From contig JAFAGA010000102.1 in assembly GCA_023423045.1 (NCBI GenBank), positions 1-64,000 on the forward strand: a DNA stretch of 64,000 nt, read 5' to 3'. Origin of the DNA: Bacillota bacterium. GTDB taxonomy: Bacteria > Bacillota > Clostridia > Lachnospirales > Lachnospiraceae. The position numbers and the translations under genes are program-made. The notes below the pieces were generated by a model. It was not told the origin of the DNA, searched no databases, and worked only from the letters and a program-made list of their open reading frames with translations. This document shows positions 26,026-35,500 of this stretch, piece after piece; position 1 is the stretch's first letter, and every line of letters starts with the position of its first letter.

Positions 26026-27672
26026 TTATTTTTTAAGATTATCATTATAGAGCTTGCAGAATTCTTCTATTCTTAAATTCTTCATTTCGGTTACATAGGC
26101 ATCCCAATCAGTATCAACGCTCTTCTTACCGGTGATAAATGCATCCACCCATACCTCAAAGGTATCGGAAAGGGGAGTCTGTAAAACGCCTGCATCCTCT
26201 GCGGTTAAATCATCAAACATCGGAGTCGGAGGTATGATTTGTATTACATCACCCATTGCCGCCACTTCTGCATTGATTCTTGCATAATTCTCGTCATACT
26301 TGGTCATCTCGTTGGCATTGATCCAAACAAGCTGTGTTACGTCAGAGCCGCATCCGTATTTGATCTGCATGCTCTTATAGATGCCTTCCGGAGCATTCAC
26401 TAATTCGTCAGCAAATTTCACTTTACCGTTCTCCATGGTATAAGTAACGCCTTCCACGCCTAAGCTCCATAATTTAGCGCCTTCTTCAGAGAAGAATACT
26501 TCATCGATGGTACGAACCACACGCTCAAAGTCATCACGCTTTGCGGTACTTGCCGGGAACATAATTCCGGAGCCGGTTTTACTCTTAGGCTGATGATGAG
26601 CACCTGCAGGGCCTGCCAGGGCGGGATACATCTGCAGCTTAAAGCCTTCGATTGTGGAAGCGCCTGTTACACCGCCAATTTGATCGTAATAAGCATAGGT
26701 TGCCATTGCCTTGCCGGTGGCAAGCTTATTGGACCAGCTGTCGCCATCAATCGGGTCTGCCATCTCCGGATCCAGCAATCCTTCTTTATATAATTTTGCA
26801 AGGAAGGTAACATATTCCTTATACTGATCACTGATTGCGCCGGTGAAATATTCGTTCTTTTCATAATCCCAGCTTAAGGTATTGGTACCGGATGCACCAT
26901 TCTTACCTACACTGATACCAAAGGAAGGCATGGTCATACGATATAATACACGGGGTCCTGCAAGGATGGTCAGCGGATAAGAATCCGGATAATCCTGCTT
27001 ATATGCTTTTAAAATGTTATATAAATCATCAAAGGTCTTAGGCGCAGTCAAACCCTTACTGGTGAGATAATCCTCTCTTAAAATGAGCCCTCCGTCATAG
27101 AAGGGAATATCATATAAGCTCGGCATATAGTAACGCTTTCCGTCTGCAAGGCTCAGCTCATTAACAATATCCGTCAGGCCGAATTCCTCAACACGGGCAT
27201 TAAAATTAGGTGTAAATTCCGCATAATCACTGATAGGAACCAATGCGCCGTTTAATGCGAGGGAAGCATTCTCCCCCTTGGTGCTCTGGTACAGGATAAC
27301 GTCGGGAACGTTGGTTCCGGTATTCAGCGCCAGGGAAACCTTTGTTGTATAATCCGCAATGGGAATTACTTCAAATTCAAAGTCCACATTAAAGCGCTTT
27401 TCCGCCTCCGTAACCGTCAGCCAGTCTTCCTGGTATGGAAGCGTTGCATTGTCGGAATAGTATAATCTGATCTTTACCGGTTCCTGGTTTACATCTTCCG
27501 CTGCCTCCTTATCCCCTGCTTCCTCATTGTTCTTTGTCTCTGTTTTGCCGGCATCCTTCTGCGTATCGGTCACATCCTTGGAGCCGCTGGGCACTGTCTC
27601 ATCCTTCTTACATGCTGCCAGCATGGAAAAAGCCATAACCATTACCAAAAGAATAGATAATATTTTTTTCAT
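26026..27672 (-). CDS. ABC transporter solute-binding lipoprotein of the MurNAc cluster
   Basis: This 548-residue protein has a lipoprotein signal (MKKILSILLVMVMAFSMLAAC, cysteine at 21), then an acidic, Lys/Glu-rich linker and a large family-1 binding fold (QEPVKIRLYYSDNATLPYQ onward). The start at 27672 is set by GAGGAGGG and by the leader; the upstream in-frame extension to 27789 crosses the promoter and is rejected. It is first in the operon with two permeases and murQ. The substrate is probably a MurNAc-containing disaccharide or muropeptide, an inference from murQ, namZ and nagZ. Confidence 0.88.
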   Translation of the reverse strand: MKKILSILLVMVMAFSMLAACKKDETVPSGSKDVTDTQKDAGKTETKNNEEAGDKEAAEDVNQEPVKIRLYYSDNATLPYQEDWLTVTEAEKRFNVDFEFEVIPIADYTTKVSLALNTGTNVPDVILYQSTKGENASLALNGALVPISDYAEFTPNFNARVEEFGLTDIVNELSLADGKRYYMPSLYDIPFYDGGLILREDYLTSKGLTAPKTFDDLYNILKAYKQDYPDSYPLTILAGPRVLYRMTMPSFGISVGKNGASGTNTLSWDYEKNEYFTGAISDQYKEYVTFLAKLYKEGLLDPEMADPIDGDSWSNKLATGKAMATYAYYDQIGGVTGASTIEGFKLQMYPALAGPAGAHHQPKSKTGSGIMFPASTAKRDDFERVVRTIDEVFFSEEGAKLWSLGVEGVTYTMENGKVKFADELVNAPEGIYKSMQIKYGCGSDVTQLVWINANEMTKYDENYARINAEVAAMGDVIQIIPPTPMFDDLTAEDAGVLQTPLSDTFEVWVDAFITGKKSVDTDWDAYVTEMKNLRIEEFCKLYNDNLKK

Positions 27673-27779
27673 AAAGCCCTCCTCAACATATTTGATCTTT
27701 GCACACCCAGAAATATGGCACATTATGTAAGTTTGTTTCATAAATTTCATGATTTTATGTACCGTTATTTCATGATTAA

Positions 27780-27808
27780 ATACTACCATTGTTTTATTAA
27801 TTAGTCAA
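27780..27808 (-). promoter_or_regulatory. Promoter of the importer-murQ operon
   Basis: On the minus strand TTGACT (27808-27803), a 17-bp spacer and TAGTAT (27785-27780) lie 108 bp upstream of the lipoprotein start. The remaining native sequence to about 28005 is AT-rich with no gene. The mobile element begins about 200 bp upstream of this promoter, so it probably still works. Confidence 0.65.
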
Positions 27809-28005
27809 TAATGATTTTGTGTTTTTTTATATAAAAATAAAAAATACATCAATGCCAATATACATATTCACCAACTTATATGATGATATTTGTAAATCGT
27901 GCGGGCAATCATAAATAATATGCGGTATAAGGCAGTCGCCTGCATCAAGGATATTTAACTATATATTATAGAAAACGATATGTTCAAAGTAATTATTCAT
28001 AAACG

Positions 28006-28053
28006 CAAAAAAAGAAGGCAGGAAGCTTTAGCAGTCCTCCAATAAGGATGTTT
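28006..28053 (+). repeat. Left terminal inverted repeat of the mobile element
   Basis: It runs CAAAAAAAGAAGGCAGG (28006-28022) to TCCAATAAGGATGTTT (28038-28053). The same order appears inverted at 50780-50736. The inner 16 bases match exactly and the outer part matches with small gaps. Confidence 0.75.
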
Positions 28054-28125
28054 ATGAAAATCATAGTTGTTTCGCACACAGCAAAACGATTACCGATGAA
28101 TTGTAAATAATCTTTATTGGAGGAT
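28034..28125 (+). promoter_or_regulatory. Possible translational attenuator with leader peptide before tnpV
   Basis: GTCCTCCAATAAGGAT (28034-28049) is complementary at 14 of 16 positions to ATCTTTATTGGAGGAT (28110-28125). The second arm contains the tnpV ribosome site GGAGG, which would be masked. Between the arms an 18-codon ORF (28054-28110, MKIIVVSHTAKRLPMNCK) has its own AAGGA site in the first arm. Ribosome movement on the leader could free the tnpV site. The layout resembles erm-type attenuation, but function is inferred. Confidence 0.45.
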
Positions 28126-28132
28126 TTGCTTT

Positions 28133-28483
28133 ATGGCAAGGTTTGAATTTGAATACACAGCGATTGATGGGTTATTGTACCTCAATATTGAAGTTGGTGG
28201 AAAATCCGAAATTGATGACTTGGGGAAATACGGTCGGCTTCGTCTGAACTATCTGTGTGAGCAGAAACCACAGATGTATCGTGAGTTGCTTCTCACGGGT
28301 AAATTGGCAGAGCATTGCATTGATATTGATGATGCTGCTTTTGAAATATCTGAACAAATCCGTGCCGATTATTTAAAAAAACATCTTATGCCGGAAGATG
28401 ACATATTGGAGCGTATTCGTATCTCTACACAAGCTCAGATGATTTCAGATGAGATTGTGACAGCCCAAATAATCTGCATCTAA
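28133..28483 (+). CDS. tnpV: TnpV-family transposon-encoded protein
   Basis: This 116-residue soluble protein has the TnpV core YGRLRLNYLCEQKPQMYREL followed by LLTGKLAEHCIDIDDAAFEI (about residues 38-78). That is the family's conserved Tyr-Gly-Arg and LxGKLxxHxxxID pattern. The rest is charged and helical. TnpV is carried by Tn4451-like and many clostridial integrative elements; its biochemical role is not established. TTGGAGGA lies 8 bases before the ATG and may be sequestered by the upstream hairpin. It is the only plus-strand gene at this end of the element. Confidence 0.8.
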   Translation: MARFEFEYTAIDGLLYLNIEVGGKSEIDDLGKYGRLRLNYLCEQKPQMYRELLLTGKLAEHCIDIDDAAFEISEQIRADYLKKHLMPEDDILERIRISTQAQMISDEIVTAQIICI

Positions 28484-28484
28484 C

Positions 28485-28528
28485 AAAAGGGAACACCCTA
28501 CACAATTCATGTGTGTTCCCCTTTCTAT
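28485..28528. terminator. Terminator between tnpV and the sigma-like gene
   Basis: AAAGGGAACAC (about 28486-28496) pairs with GTGTTCCCCTTT (28513-28524) with one mismatch. It is placed between two converging genes, and a T-rich stretch follows on the plus side. Confidence 0.75.
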
Positions 28529-28550
28529 ATTAATACGAAAGAGAAGATAC

Positions 28551-29057
28551 TTAAATTGTATTTTTGACTTCATCAAAAAATTTTTGTAGCTTTGCCATAG
28601 CCGCCTCTATGCTTTCGTGGACGGAGGTAAAATGCACCCCTTCACGACCGGCGATCTGCCGGTAGGATAAGCCCACCACGAAATGCAGAATAAACCTGCG
28701 CCGTTGGATTTCTGTCAATTCTCCACTGTCCAGCAATCGCCTTGCGGCTTCCTTGGCTTTTCTGGTATCGCTTTCATGTATCAACTCCAAATCAAGGGGT
28801 GGGGCGGCAAGCTGCTCTGTTTCCTCCAGCCCATTGATACTCACATCCAAACGGCTTGTCCGATTTTCATGTGTGACTTGCTGATGATAAATTTCATCCG
28901 ACAAGGCTTTCAGCTCCAAAAAGTCCTGTACTGTCTTGCCGGGGTTCTCTGCAAGGTAGTCCTCCAGTGTGATTTCTACAATGCGGTCTGCGAAACGGTA
29001 AACAATGCCCTCGCTGAACTTATTTAGGGCATAATCACTATCCTTATAATTTTTCAT
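28551..29057 (-). CDS. Sigma-70 region 4-like protein of a mobile element
   Basis: This 168-residue cytoplasmic protein ends in a sigma-70 region-4 helix-turn-helix: ELTEIQRRRFILHFVVGLSY then RQIAGREGVHFTSVHESIEA (about residues 113-152). No sigma region 2 is recognisable; the N-terminal half (KFSEGIVYRFADRIVEITLE) matches accessory sigma-like proteins of clostridial integrative elements. The start at 29057 has GGAGGAAAGG upstream, and the longer frame to 29141 is unsupported. It may help RNA polymerase at element promoters. Its partners are unknown. Confidence 0.75.
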   Translation of the reverse strand: MKNYKDSDYALNKFSEGIVYRFADRIVEITLEDYLAENPGKTVQDFLELKALSDEIYHQQVTHENRTSRLDVSINGLEETEQLAAPPLDLELIHESDTRKAKEAARRLLDSGELTEIQRRRFILHFVVGLSYRQIAGREGVHFTSVHESIEAAMAKLQKFFDEVKNTI

Positions 29058-29192
29058 GTTCCTTTCCTCCAATCTGTTTTGCGAAATGCGAAAACAGATT
29101 GGAGGGTGGGGATCGGCATCGTGGATTGGCAGAAATGTCACGATACAGCCATAAAAATGGTATTATCTGTAAAATAAAAAGGAAATTTGTCG

Positions 29193-29237
29193 AAAAAATA
29201 AGTCAGCACTTCGCCCTTGGCAAAATGCTAACTTTTT
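29193..29237. terminator. Terminator downstream of the riboswitch-controlled micro-ORFs
   Basis: On the minus strand AAGTTAGCA pairs with TGCTGACTT, extended inside by TTTTGCC/GGCGAAG, and is followed by ATTTTTT. A plus-side run of six T also makes it bidirectional. It closes a transcription unit of about 340 nt beginning at the riboswitch. Confidence 0.85.
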
Positions 29238-29299
29238 TAGGTTTACATGATTAAATTGTAGAGGCGCAGGAGAGTATGTACAGGTTGCTCTGTCTCTAT

Positions 29300-29338
29300 T
29301 TACACCCCGAATAGGGATAAAAGCGGGAATATCTTCAT
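29300..29338 (-). CDS. Micro-ORF 2, 12 codons, overlapping micro-ORF 1
   Basis: The peptide MKIFPLLSLFGV starts at an ATG that overlaps the TGA of micro-ORF 1 (ATGA) and has GAGAGAGG about eight bases upstream. It is hydrophobic and resembles the first part of a signal sequence that stops early. It could be a leader peptide, a truncated gene start, or chance. It is not supported beyond its ribosome site and the overlap. Confidence 0.3.
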   Translation of the reverse strand: MKIFPLLSLFGV

Positions 29339-29412
29339 ATGGATACCTCTCTCGCCATAGCCATAGCGAAAGCCAGTATCACGAAGTCCAAAGCATCTGT
29401 TAAAAGCTGCAA
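29335..29412 (-). CDS. Micro-ORF 1, 25 codons, behind the c-di-GMP riboswitch
   Basis: The frame opens with TTG at 29412, has GGAGGG eight bases upstream, and encodes 25 residues: MQLLTDALDF, then a hydrophobic VILAFAMAMA helix, then REVSI. The ribosome site lies inside the right arm of the riboswitch terminator hairpin, so ligand binding could affect both read-through and translation. The protein looks like a small single-helix membrane peptide. No family was recognised. If the TTG start is wrong, internal ATGs leave only about ten codons. Confidence 0.4.
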   Translation of the reverse strand: MQLLTDALDFVILAFAMAMAREVSI

Positions 29413-29450
29413 AAGCCTACCCTCCGAGTATGAAGGGCAGGCTTTGCTTA
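29402..29450 (-). terminator. Riboswitch expression-platform terminator
   Basis: On the minus strand AAGCCTGCCCT pairs with AGGGTAGGCTT (one G-U), followed by TTTTGCAGCTTTT. It starts a few bases after the aptamer and precedes the micro-ORFs, as expected for transcriptional control by ligand binding. Confidence 0.85.
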
Positions 29451-29454
29451 ACTG

Positions 29455-29533
29455 TCAGCAGCCAGACTATCATAGCGTCCTAAGACACCTTAGACCCTCG
29501 GCTTTGCGTCCCCGGCTTTAACCGGGTTTGCCC
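29455..29533 (-). promoter_or_regulatory. Cyclic di-GMP-I (GEMM-I) riboswitch aptamer
   Basis: The minus strand reads GGGCAAACCCGG, a short loop, then CCGGGGACGCAAAGCC, GAGGGTCTAAGG and finally ATGATAGTCTGGCTGC. This order matches the GEMM-I consensus: the GCAAA entry, the P2 stem, the invariant GACGCAAAGCC core, a P3 arm and the closing G/C-rich strand. It lies 28 bp past the stop of the giant surface-protein gene and no clear promoter is seen between them. It may therefore be part of that gene's 3' transcript or have a weak promoter of its own. Downstream are a terminator, two micro-ORFs, a second terminator and then the sigma-like gene. Confidence 0.88.
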
Positions 29534-29561
29534 ATAGCTTTATTAATTTGTTATCTATGCT

Positions 29562-32500
29562 TTATTTCTCCGGAACCCGGAGTACATCGCCAGGATGGAT
29601 GAGGGCGAACCGGCTTTTGTTGTTCAGCCGCTCCAGCTCAGCCATGGTGCAGCCCAGCTTGCGGGAGATGCTCCAGAAACTGTCGCCCTTTTGTACGGTG
29701 TAGGTGCTGTACCGTAGATTTTTCGGAACATCCGCCGTCACACCGTACTGGTCAAAGGTGTAGGTAGCTCCGTCTATGTCCTTTTTGCCGGTGACCGGCT
29801 TGCCGTTTTCGTAGTACATCCATTTGCCAGAATCGTTCATGGACCAGCCCTGCGCCGTGTCGCTGGAAATCGCCAGCTCCACAAAGCGGCGCAGCACAGT
29901 GGATACCTCGGCTCTTGTGGCTGTGCTCTGCGGATCAAAGAGATTGCCGTTTTTGCCGCTGATCACGCCTGCCATCTGCATCTGCTTCACGGCTTCCTTG
30001 GCGTAGGCACTGATTTTGCCATTATCGGCAAAGGTGTTTTCCACATGAACCTTCGGCAGAGTATAACCGATGGCCTTGGCATAGTTGCTCATAATGACAG
30101 CCATCTGCTCACGGGTGATGGACTGCTCCGGTACAAATTTCCCATTTCCGGCGCCGCTTACGATGCTGTTTTTGCTTGCCCATTCAATATAACCCATATA
30201 GTATGCGTCGCTTTTTACATCAGTGAAGCTGCTCTTTGCGTAGTCGCTCACATCGGCGTTTGCAAGCCTCCCCAGCGCCGTGACGAACATTCCTCTCGTC
30301 ATGGCGGTGTTCGGGCTGAAGGTAGTGTTGGAAGTTCCGCTGAACAATCCACGGCTTACTACAAACTCAATATCTTCCTTTGCCCAATGGCCTGCAATGT
30401 CCGTAAATGCGGTGTTAGTCTTTTTATAGCCGATGCCGTAGGTGGAAAAATGATTGGTGCTGAAACGCAGTACCTTTTCCACACTGTCATAAACCGAGTT
30501 TACCAGCCAATGCACCTTGCCCTTGCTGTCCACATACACAGCCTGCACATTTCCAGCCTTTTCATTTGCACCGAGGGTGTATGGGATGGTTACCGATACG
30601 CTGCCTGCGCCGAAGCTGCTGACCGCCTTGCCATTGCCGTAGTTTACCTTGAGGTCGAATACCGGGCGGTTGCCAATAGCTTTTTTCGCATCCCCGGTCA
30701 GCTTGTCGCTATTCATGCGGGTGGCGATGATATTTACATCTGACTTTGCTTGCTTGTTTATTTCCTGCACGGCCGCCAAATCTATGGCGACTCTGATGTC
30801 GGGATTGTCTACCATAATAATGATGCTCACGATTTTCTTCGCAATGATGGTATCCTGCACGGTCTTTGGCAGATTGACCGTAACATGAGAGCCGGCCTTG
30901 CTAACCGTGTCCACATGGAGCACCACCGTGATGCCGTTTTGCTCCGTGCCGTTTTTCTTGGCCTCAGCCAGTGCCTTGTCAAAGGCATCGGCCACGGCTT
31001 TGCCGGTGATGTTCACGGTGACATTGCCGTTGCTGTCCACCGTGCCGGGAACCTTGATTTCCCCCTGAGTGGGGGAATTGGGCTTATCCGGTGCGGGTGG
31101 GGTGACGATGACGGGGCTGCTGTTATCATTTGAGGAGTCACTGCCTCCGCTTCCAGAGCCACCGCCGCCGGTGTAAGTCCAATGGGCATAGTAGATCACA
31201 TTTGCACTGACAGTTGTGCTTGCGGAGATTTGAGTTCCGCCGCTTGCCGCAGTATACCAGCCGTCAAAGCTGTAACTGCCAGAACGTGTCGGTGTCGGGA
31301 GCGTTCCTACCGCTGTGCCGGATGTAACCGAGCGTGAAGTTTCACTGACTGAGCCTCCGTTGGGGTTAAAGGTGATGGTATAGGTCTGCTCCGCAACGGT
31401 TAGGATGCCGCTCTCTCGATTTGTAATGGTGTAGTTATCCGTTGCCGTACCGCCTGTGAGAGTAATGGTGTAACTGCCCGGTGTATTGCCATTAAAGGTT
31501 GGGCAAGCCAGTACAGGATCGGCGTTCAAGGCATCCGCTTTGGTTTCCCCGGAAGCCAAATTGCCTACCGTATAAGCCAGCTCCGGCAGGCTGCCGCCCT
31601 TAATGACCGTCTTGTTATCGGCAACAAGGGTGATTTCCCGCTTTGTGATGGTAAAGGTGAATACCGCACTGCCTGCATAATTGGGGTTACTCTCCGGCAC
31701 AGAAATGGTCAACTTATATGCGCCTGCGTTTGTGGGTGCGGTGCTGTTACTGTAGCCCGCGCCGTCCGTGGATTCATACAGCGATTCCAGTTGATTCACG
31801 GAAAAGCCGCCGCTGACAGTCACCGTGCCGGTGGGCGCATAGGCCGTACCGTCATAGGTTTTATTGGCGGTCGTGATGCCGCCGATGGTAACCAGCGTTT
31901 TATCTGTAACCGTCACCTTGCGACTGACGGAAGTATCCACAGGCAAAGTCAGCCATGCTGGGGGAGCGGTGTAGCTAATGGTTCCAGTGAAGGTCTGCGT
32001 ATTGCCTACGCCAGTTCTGTCCAGCGTTTCACTACCGTTCCAGTCGATGGTGTAAGGAACGCTTTCGCCCTCAACGGTAATGGTACCGTTCGTGGGGAAA
32101 ACCGTTGCGCCCAATTCAGCCACCGTAGCAGAGCTATCGCTGTTTATAACTGCCAGTGTGTCGCCGAAGGCGGGGTTTACCGCCGTTACGGGGGTGACCG
32201 TGACGGAAACGCTCTTGGTAATACCGTTTGCATCAATATTGCCGTTACCGGCGAGCGTGCCGGTAACAGCGTATGTCGTGCCTTTAACGTTGTAGGCGAT
32301 GGAAGTTGACCATGTGATGGGCAGCAGCATTTCCGTACCGCCGTCCGTAAGGACACTAACACTTGACGGCAGACCCGCCCAACTCAACACCTCCTGCGCG
32401 GTTGTTGCATTGCGCATTTCATAGGCGGTTTTGCTTACATTCTCCATGAACGCTATGATCTCCACCCGGGCCTGTTCAATGGTGAAATTGACCGTGCCCG

Positions 32501-35500
32501 GAGCAAGGGAAAGCTCGTAGTTGTCACCCGCGCTCAGGGTGCCGAGGGTAATGGCATAAGTTCCCATATTTTCCCCAACCCCACGACTGAGCTTGCCGGT
32601 GAAAGCTCCAGGAGCCAAGCCACCGTCATTTGCAAAGGTCAATATTGGATCAATCCTGCCATATTTTTTGTTCTGACCGGAGCTGGGTGTGATGATGAGT
32701 AGTTTTTTTGCTATTGTGTAGGTGATGTTTTTTGTGCCGTAAAAACTGCCGATTCCTGTAATAGCCAGGGTCACCGTTCCGGCGTTTGTGCCGTCGCTTG
32801 CGCTCCCGTCTGCTACCGCAACAGTATAATCGGTGTCCTTAACCAGTGTTTCGCCGTCAAAGGTCAAGGTTGGAATTTGCTCACTGCCGTTGTAAGTGAG
32901 GCCGTCCATTGCGCCCACTGCGGCGTACTGAATATCCCTCGCAGTCAGATACAGCCCGCCATCGCCGCTTTGTCCCGCAAGCCCTGTGAGCGTGGGCAGC
33001 TTACCCTCGGCGAATGTCCAAACGCCGCTGTCCCAGGCAGATGTATTCCAATTCTCTGCCGTCGTCCAGAAGCTGCCGCCGAACAAGGTCTGTGAGGCCA
33101 CATCCGCACCATCCTTTGCGCTTCCTCCCTTATTTGCCCATGTGCCGGAAATGCGGCTGAAGGCATAGCTGTTCAAGATAGTGCCGGAGGGGTTGTTGCC
33201 CACCACGCGTCCATAATTGTATGCTCCTGCGTTGATAGAAGGGTTAAGTGCCACACAATTTTTCACGGTGCCGCTACTGAGAGTGCCCAGCACACCGCCA
33301 ACATACCCCTCCGAATCCGTTCCCAGAACGCTGCCGGTGCTGTAGCAGTTTTGCACACCGCCGCTTCCAACGTCTCCCGCAACGCCGCCAACATAGCGAC
33401 CACCTTTGACATTGCCGGTGCTGTAGCAGTTTTGCATGCTGCTAGCACCAACTTCTCCCGCCACACCGCCGACATAGTAATTGCCGGAAACACGGCTGTC
33501 GCTGTAGCATCGTTGCACCGCAGTGGCGGCATATTCAAGATACCCTATTATGCCGCCAACATAGTTGCCGCTGCCGGTCACACTACCGGAGCTGTAGCAG
33601 TTTTCTAACGTACCGCTTGAGGCACGGCCCACTGATCCGCCGACATTCTCCCCACCGGATATGCTGCCGGTAACGGCGCAGTTCTCTACTGTCGCACCCC
33701 AAGCATATCCCGCTACACCGCCAACACGGTTTTTGCCGATGACGTTTGCGTCGATGATTCTGATATTCTGCACTTTGTTGCCGATATAGCCGAATAAACC
33801 GATGTAATCAGCCGCCGGACGGTTGATAGTCAGCCCGGTGATGCTTTTGTTGTTGCCGTCGAAGATGCCTTCGAATGATTTGCTCGCATTGCCAATGGGC
33901 ATCCAGCCCACCCCGCTTGCATAGGCAGAAAGGTCAATGTCGTTTTCCAGCCTGTAATATGCCCATTGACCTGCATAAGGTGAGGTTCCCGCATTCACCA
34001 GCTCCGCCAGCTTGGCAAGGTCTGCGGCGGTTTTGATGCGGTAGGGGTCGCCCTCGCTTGTGCCCGCGCCCTCAAAGAAGCTCGCGCCCGCCGGGAGCAG
34101 ATGTGTGGGCATGGAAGCATCCTGCCCCGCAATGCCCTTGAGTATAGGCAGCTTGCCGGGCTCGATCGACCATACGTCGGTATCCCAATCTGCTGTGAAG
34201 CCGGTGGTGGTCGCCCAAAAACTCGCCGCGTTGATTTCGTCGACTGTTTTGGATAACCCGTCTACGCCATTTGCGTCGCTGGTAATGGATTGCGGGGAAG
34301 TATTTTTTAAAACAGCCACACCATCAAAAGCCAAATTGCCCCTTAGAATCCCTCCCCCCTCATATCGTGTTAACACGCGCGCGACATAGCCTGAGCCGCT
34401 GACCGAGGGGTTCAGTGCAACGCAATTTTCTACCGTGGGATCACCATAGGTGGCACTGATTTGGCCCGCTACACCGCCGGCTTTATAGCTGTCCGAGACG
34501 ACGCCGGTACTGTAGCAGTTTTTGACCACACCGAGGGTTAAACCGGAAGAAATCCCACCTGCTACGCCGCCAGCTATGGAAGCCCCGGAAACATCGCCGG
34601 TGCTGTAGCAATCTTGTACACTGCCCCCGGCCACACTGCCCACCACCCCACCGGCTGTACCCTTTTTGTCTGCGCTTGTCTGAGAAATATCTCCGGTGCT
34701 GTAGCAGTTTCGCATCTGACTGCCCATGCGAATTAAACTCGCCACGCCGCCCAGGCATTGGTCAGCAGAACTCCCGGTGCTCTTGATCTCACAGGTGCTA
34801 TAGCAGTACTCCACCGTACTGCTTTTGTCCACATAACCGACCACACCACCGACAAAGCCTAAAGCTGTGACATTGCCCATAGTGTAACAATTTTGCAATG
34901 TGGCGGTGTCCATAAAGCCTGCGATGCCGCCGACCATTTGTTTGCCATTGATGCTGATGCCTGTCAAACCAAGGCTTTTTACTACTCCGCCACTGCCTAT
35001 AAAACCGAATAGCCCTTGATATTCGGCGGTGTCACGGTTGATGGTTAAGTTAGTAATTTCATTGCCATTGCCGTCAAAGGTGCCTGTGAATCGGTTGCTG
35101 TAGGTACCGATGGGCACCCAGCCCTCCCCGGTAGCATAGCCGGAAAGATCAAGGTCGTTCATCAGCTTGTAGTGTGCGGCGTTATAGCTTGCGTTCCCCG
35201 CGTTTACAAGCTCTGCCAGCTTGGCAAGCTGGGTGGGGGTGGTGATTTGGTAGGCGGTATCGGAGCTCAAACCGTCGCCGCCCGAAAAGGGGTTTGTGTC
35301 GTCCAACAGATGCAGGGGCATATCTACCGCCGCGCCAAAGCCGGGCAGCTTGCCCTCGGCATATGTCCATGCCGTGTCATTGCCAAACAGCGATTCAAAA
35401 AAGCCTGCCACCTTAATGTCGACAGCGTTTTTGGATGCGCCGTCCTCCTGATCCGTGCCCTCAACAAGGGATTTTGCGCTGCCGTTCTCCGTCACCTTCA

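Noticed and set aside
26026..27789. Longer N-terminus for the importer lipoprotein (start at 27789)
   Set aside because: The extension would place 39 residues before a clear lipoprotein leader and overlaps the -10 region of its promoter.
28551..29057. Complete ECF sigma factor
   Set aside because: Only region 4 is recognisable; without region 2 it is annotated as sigma-like.
29339..29521. 60-codon plus-strand frame across the riboswitch region
   Set aside because: It is antisense to a structured RNA with aptamer and terminator; no ribosome site.
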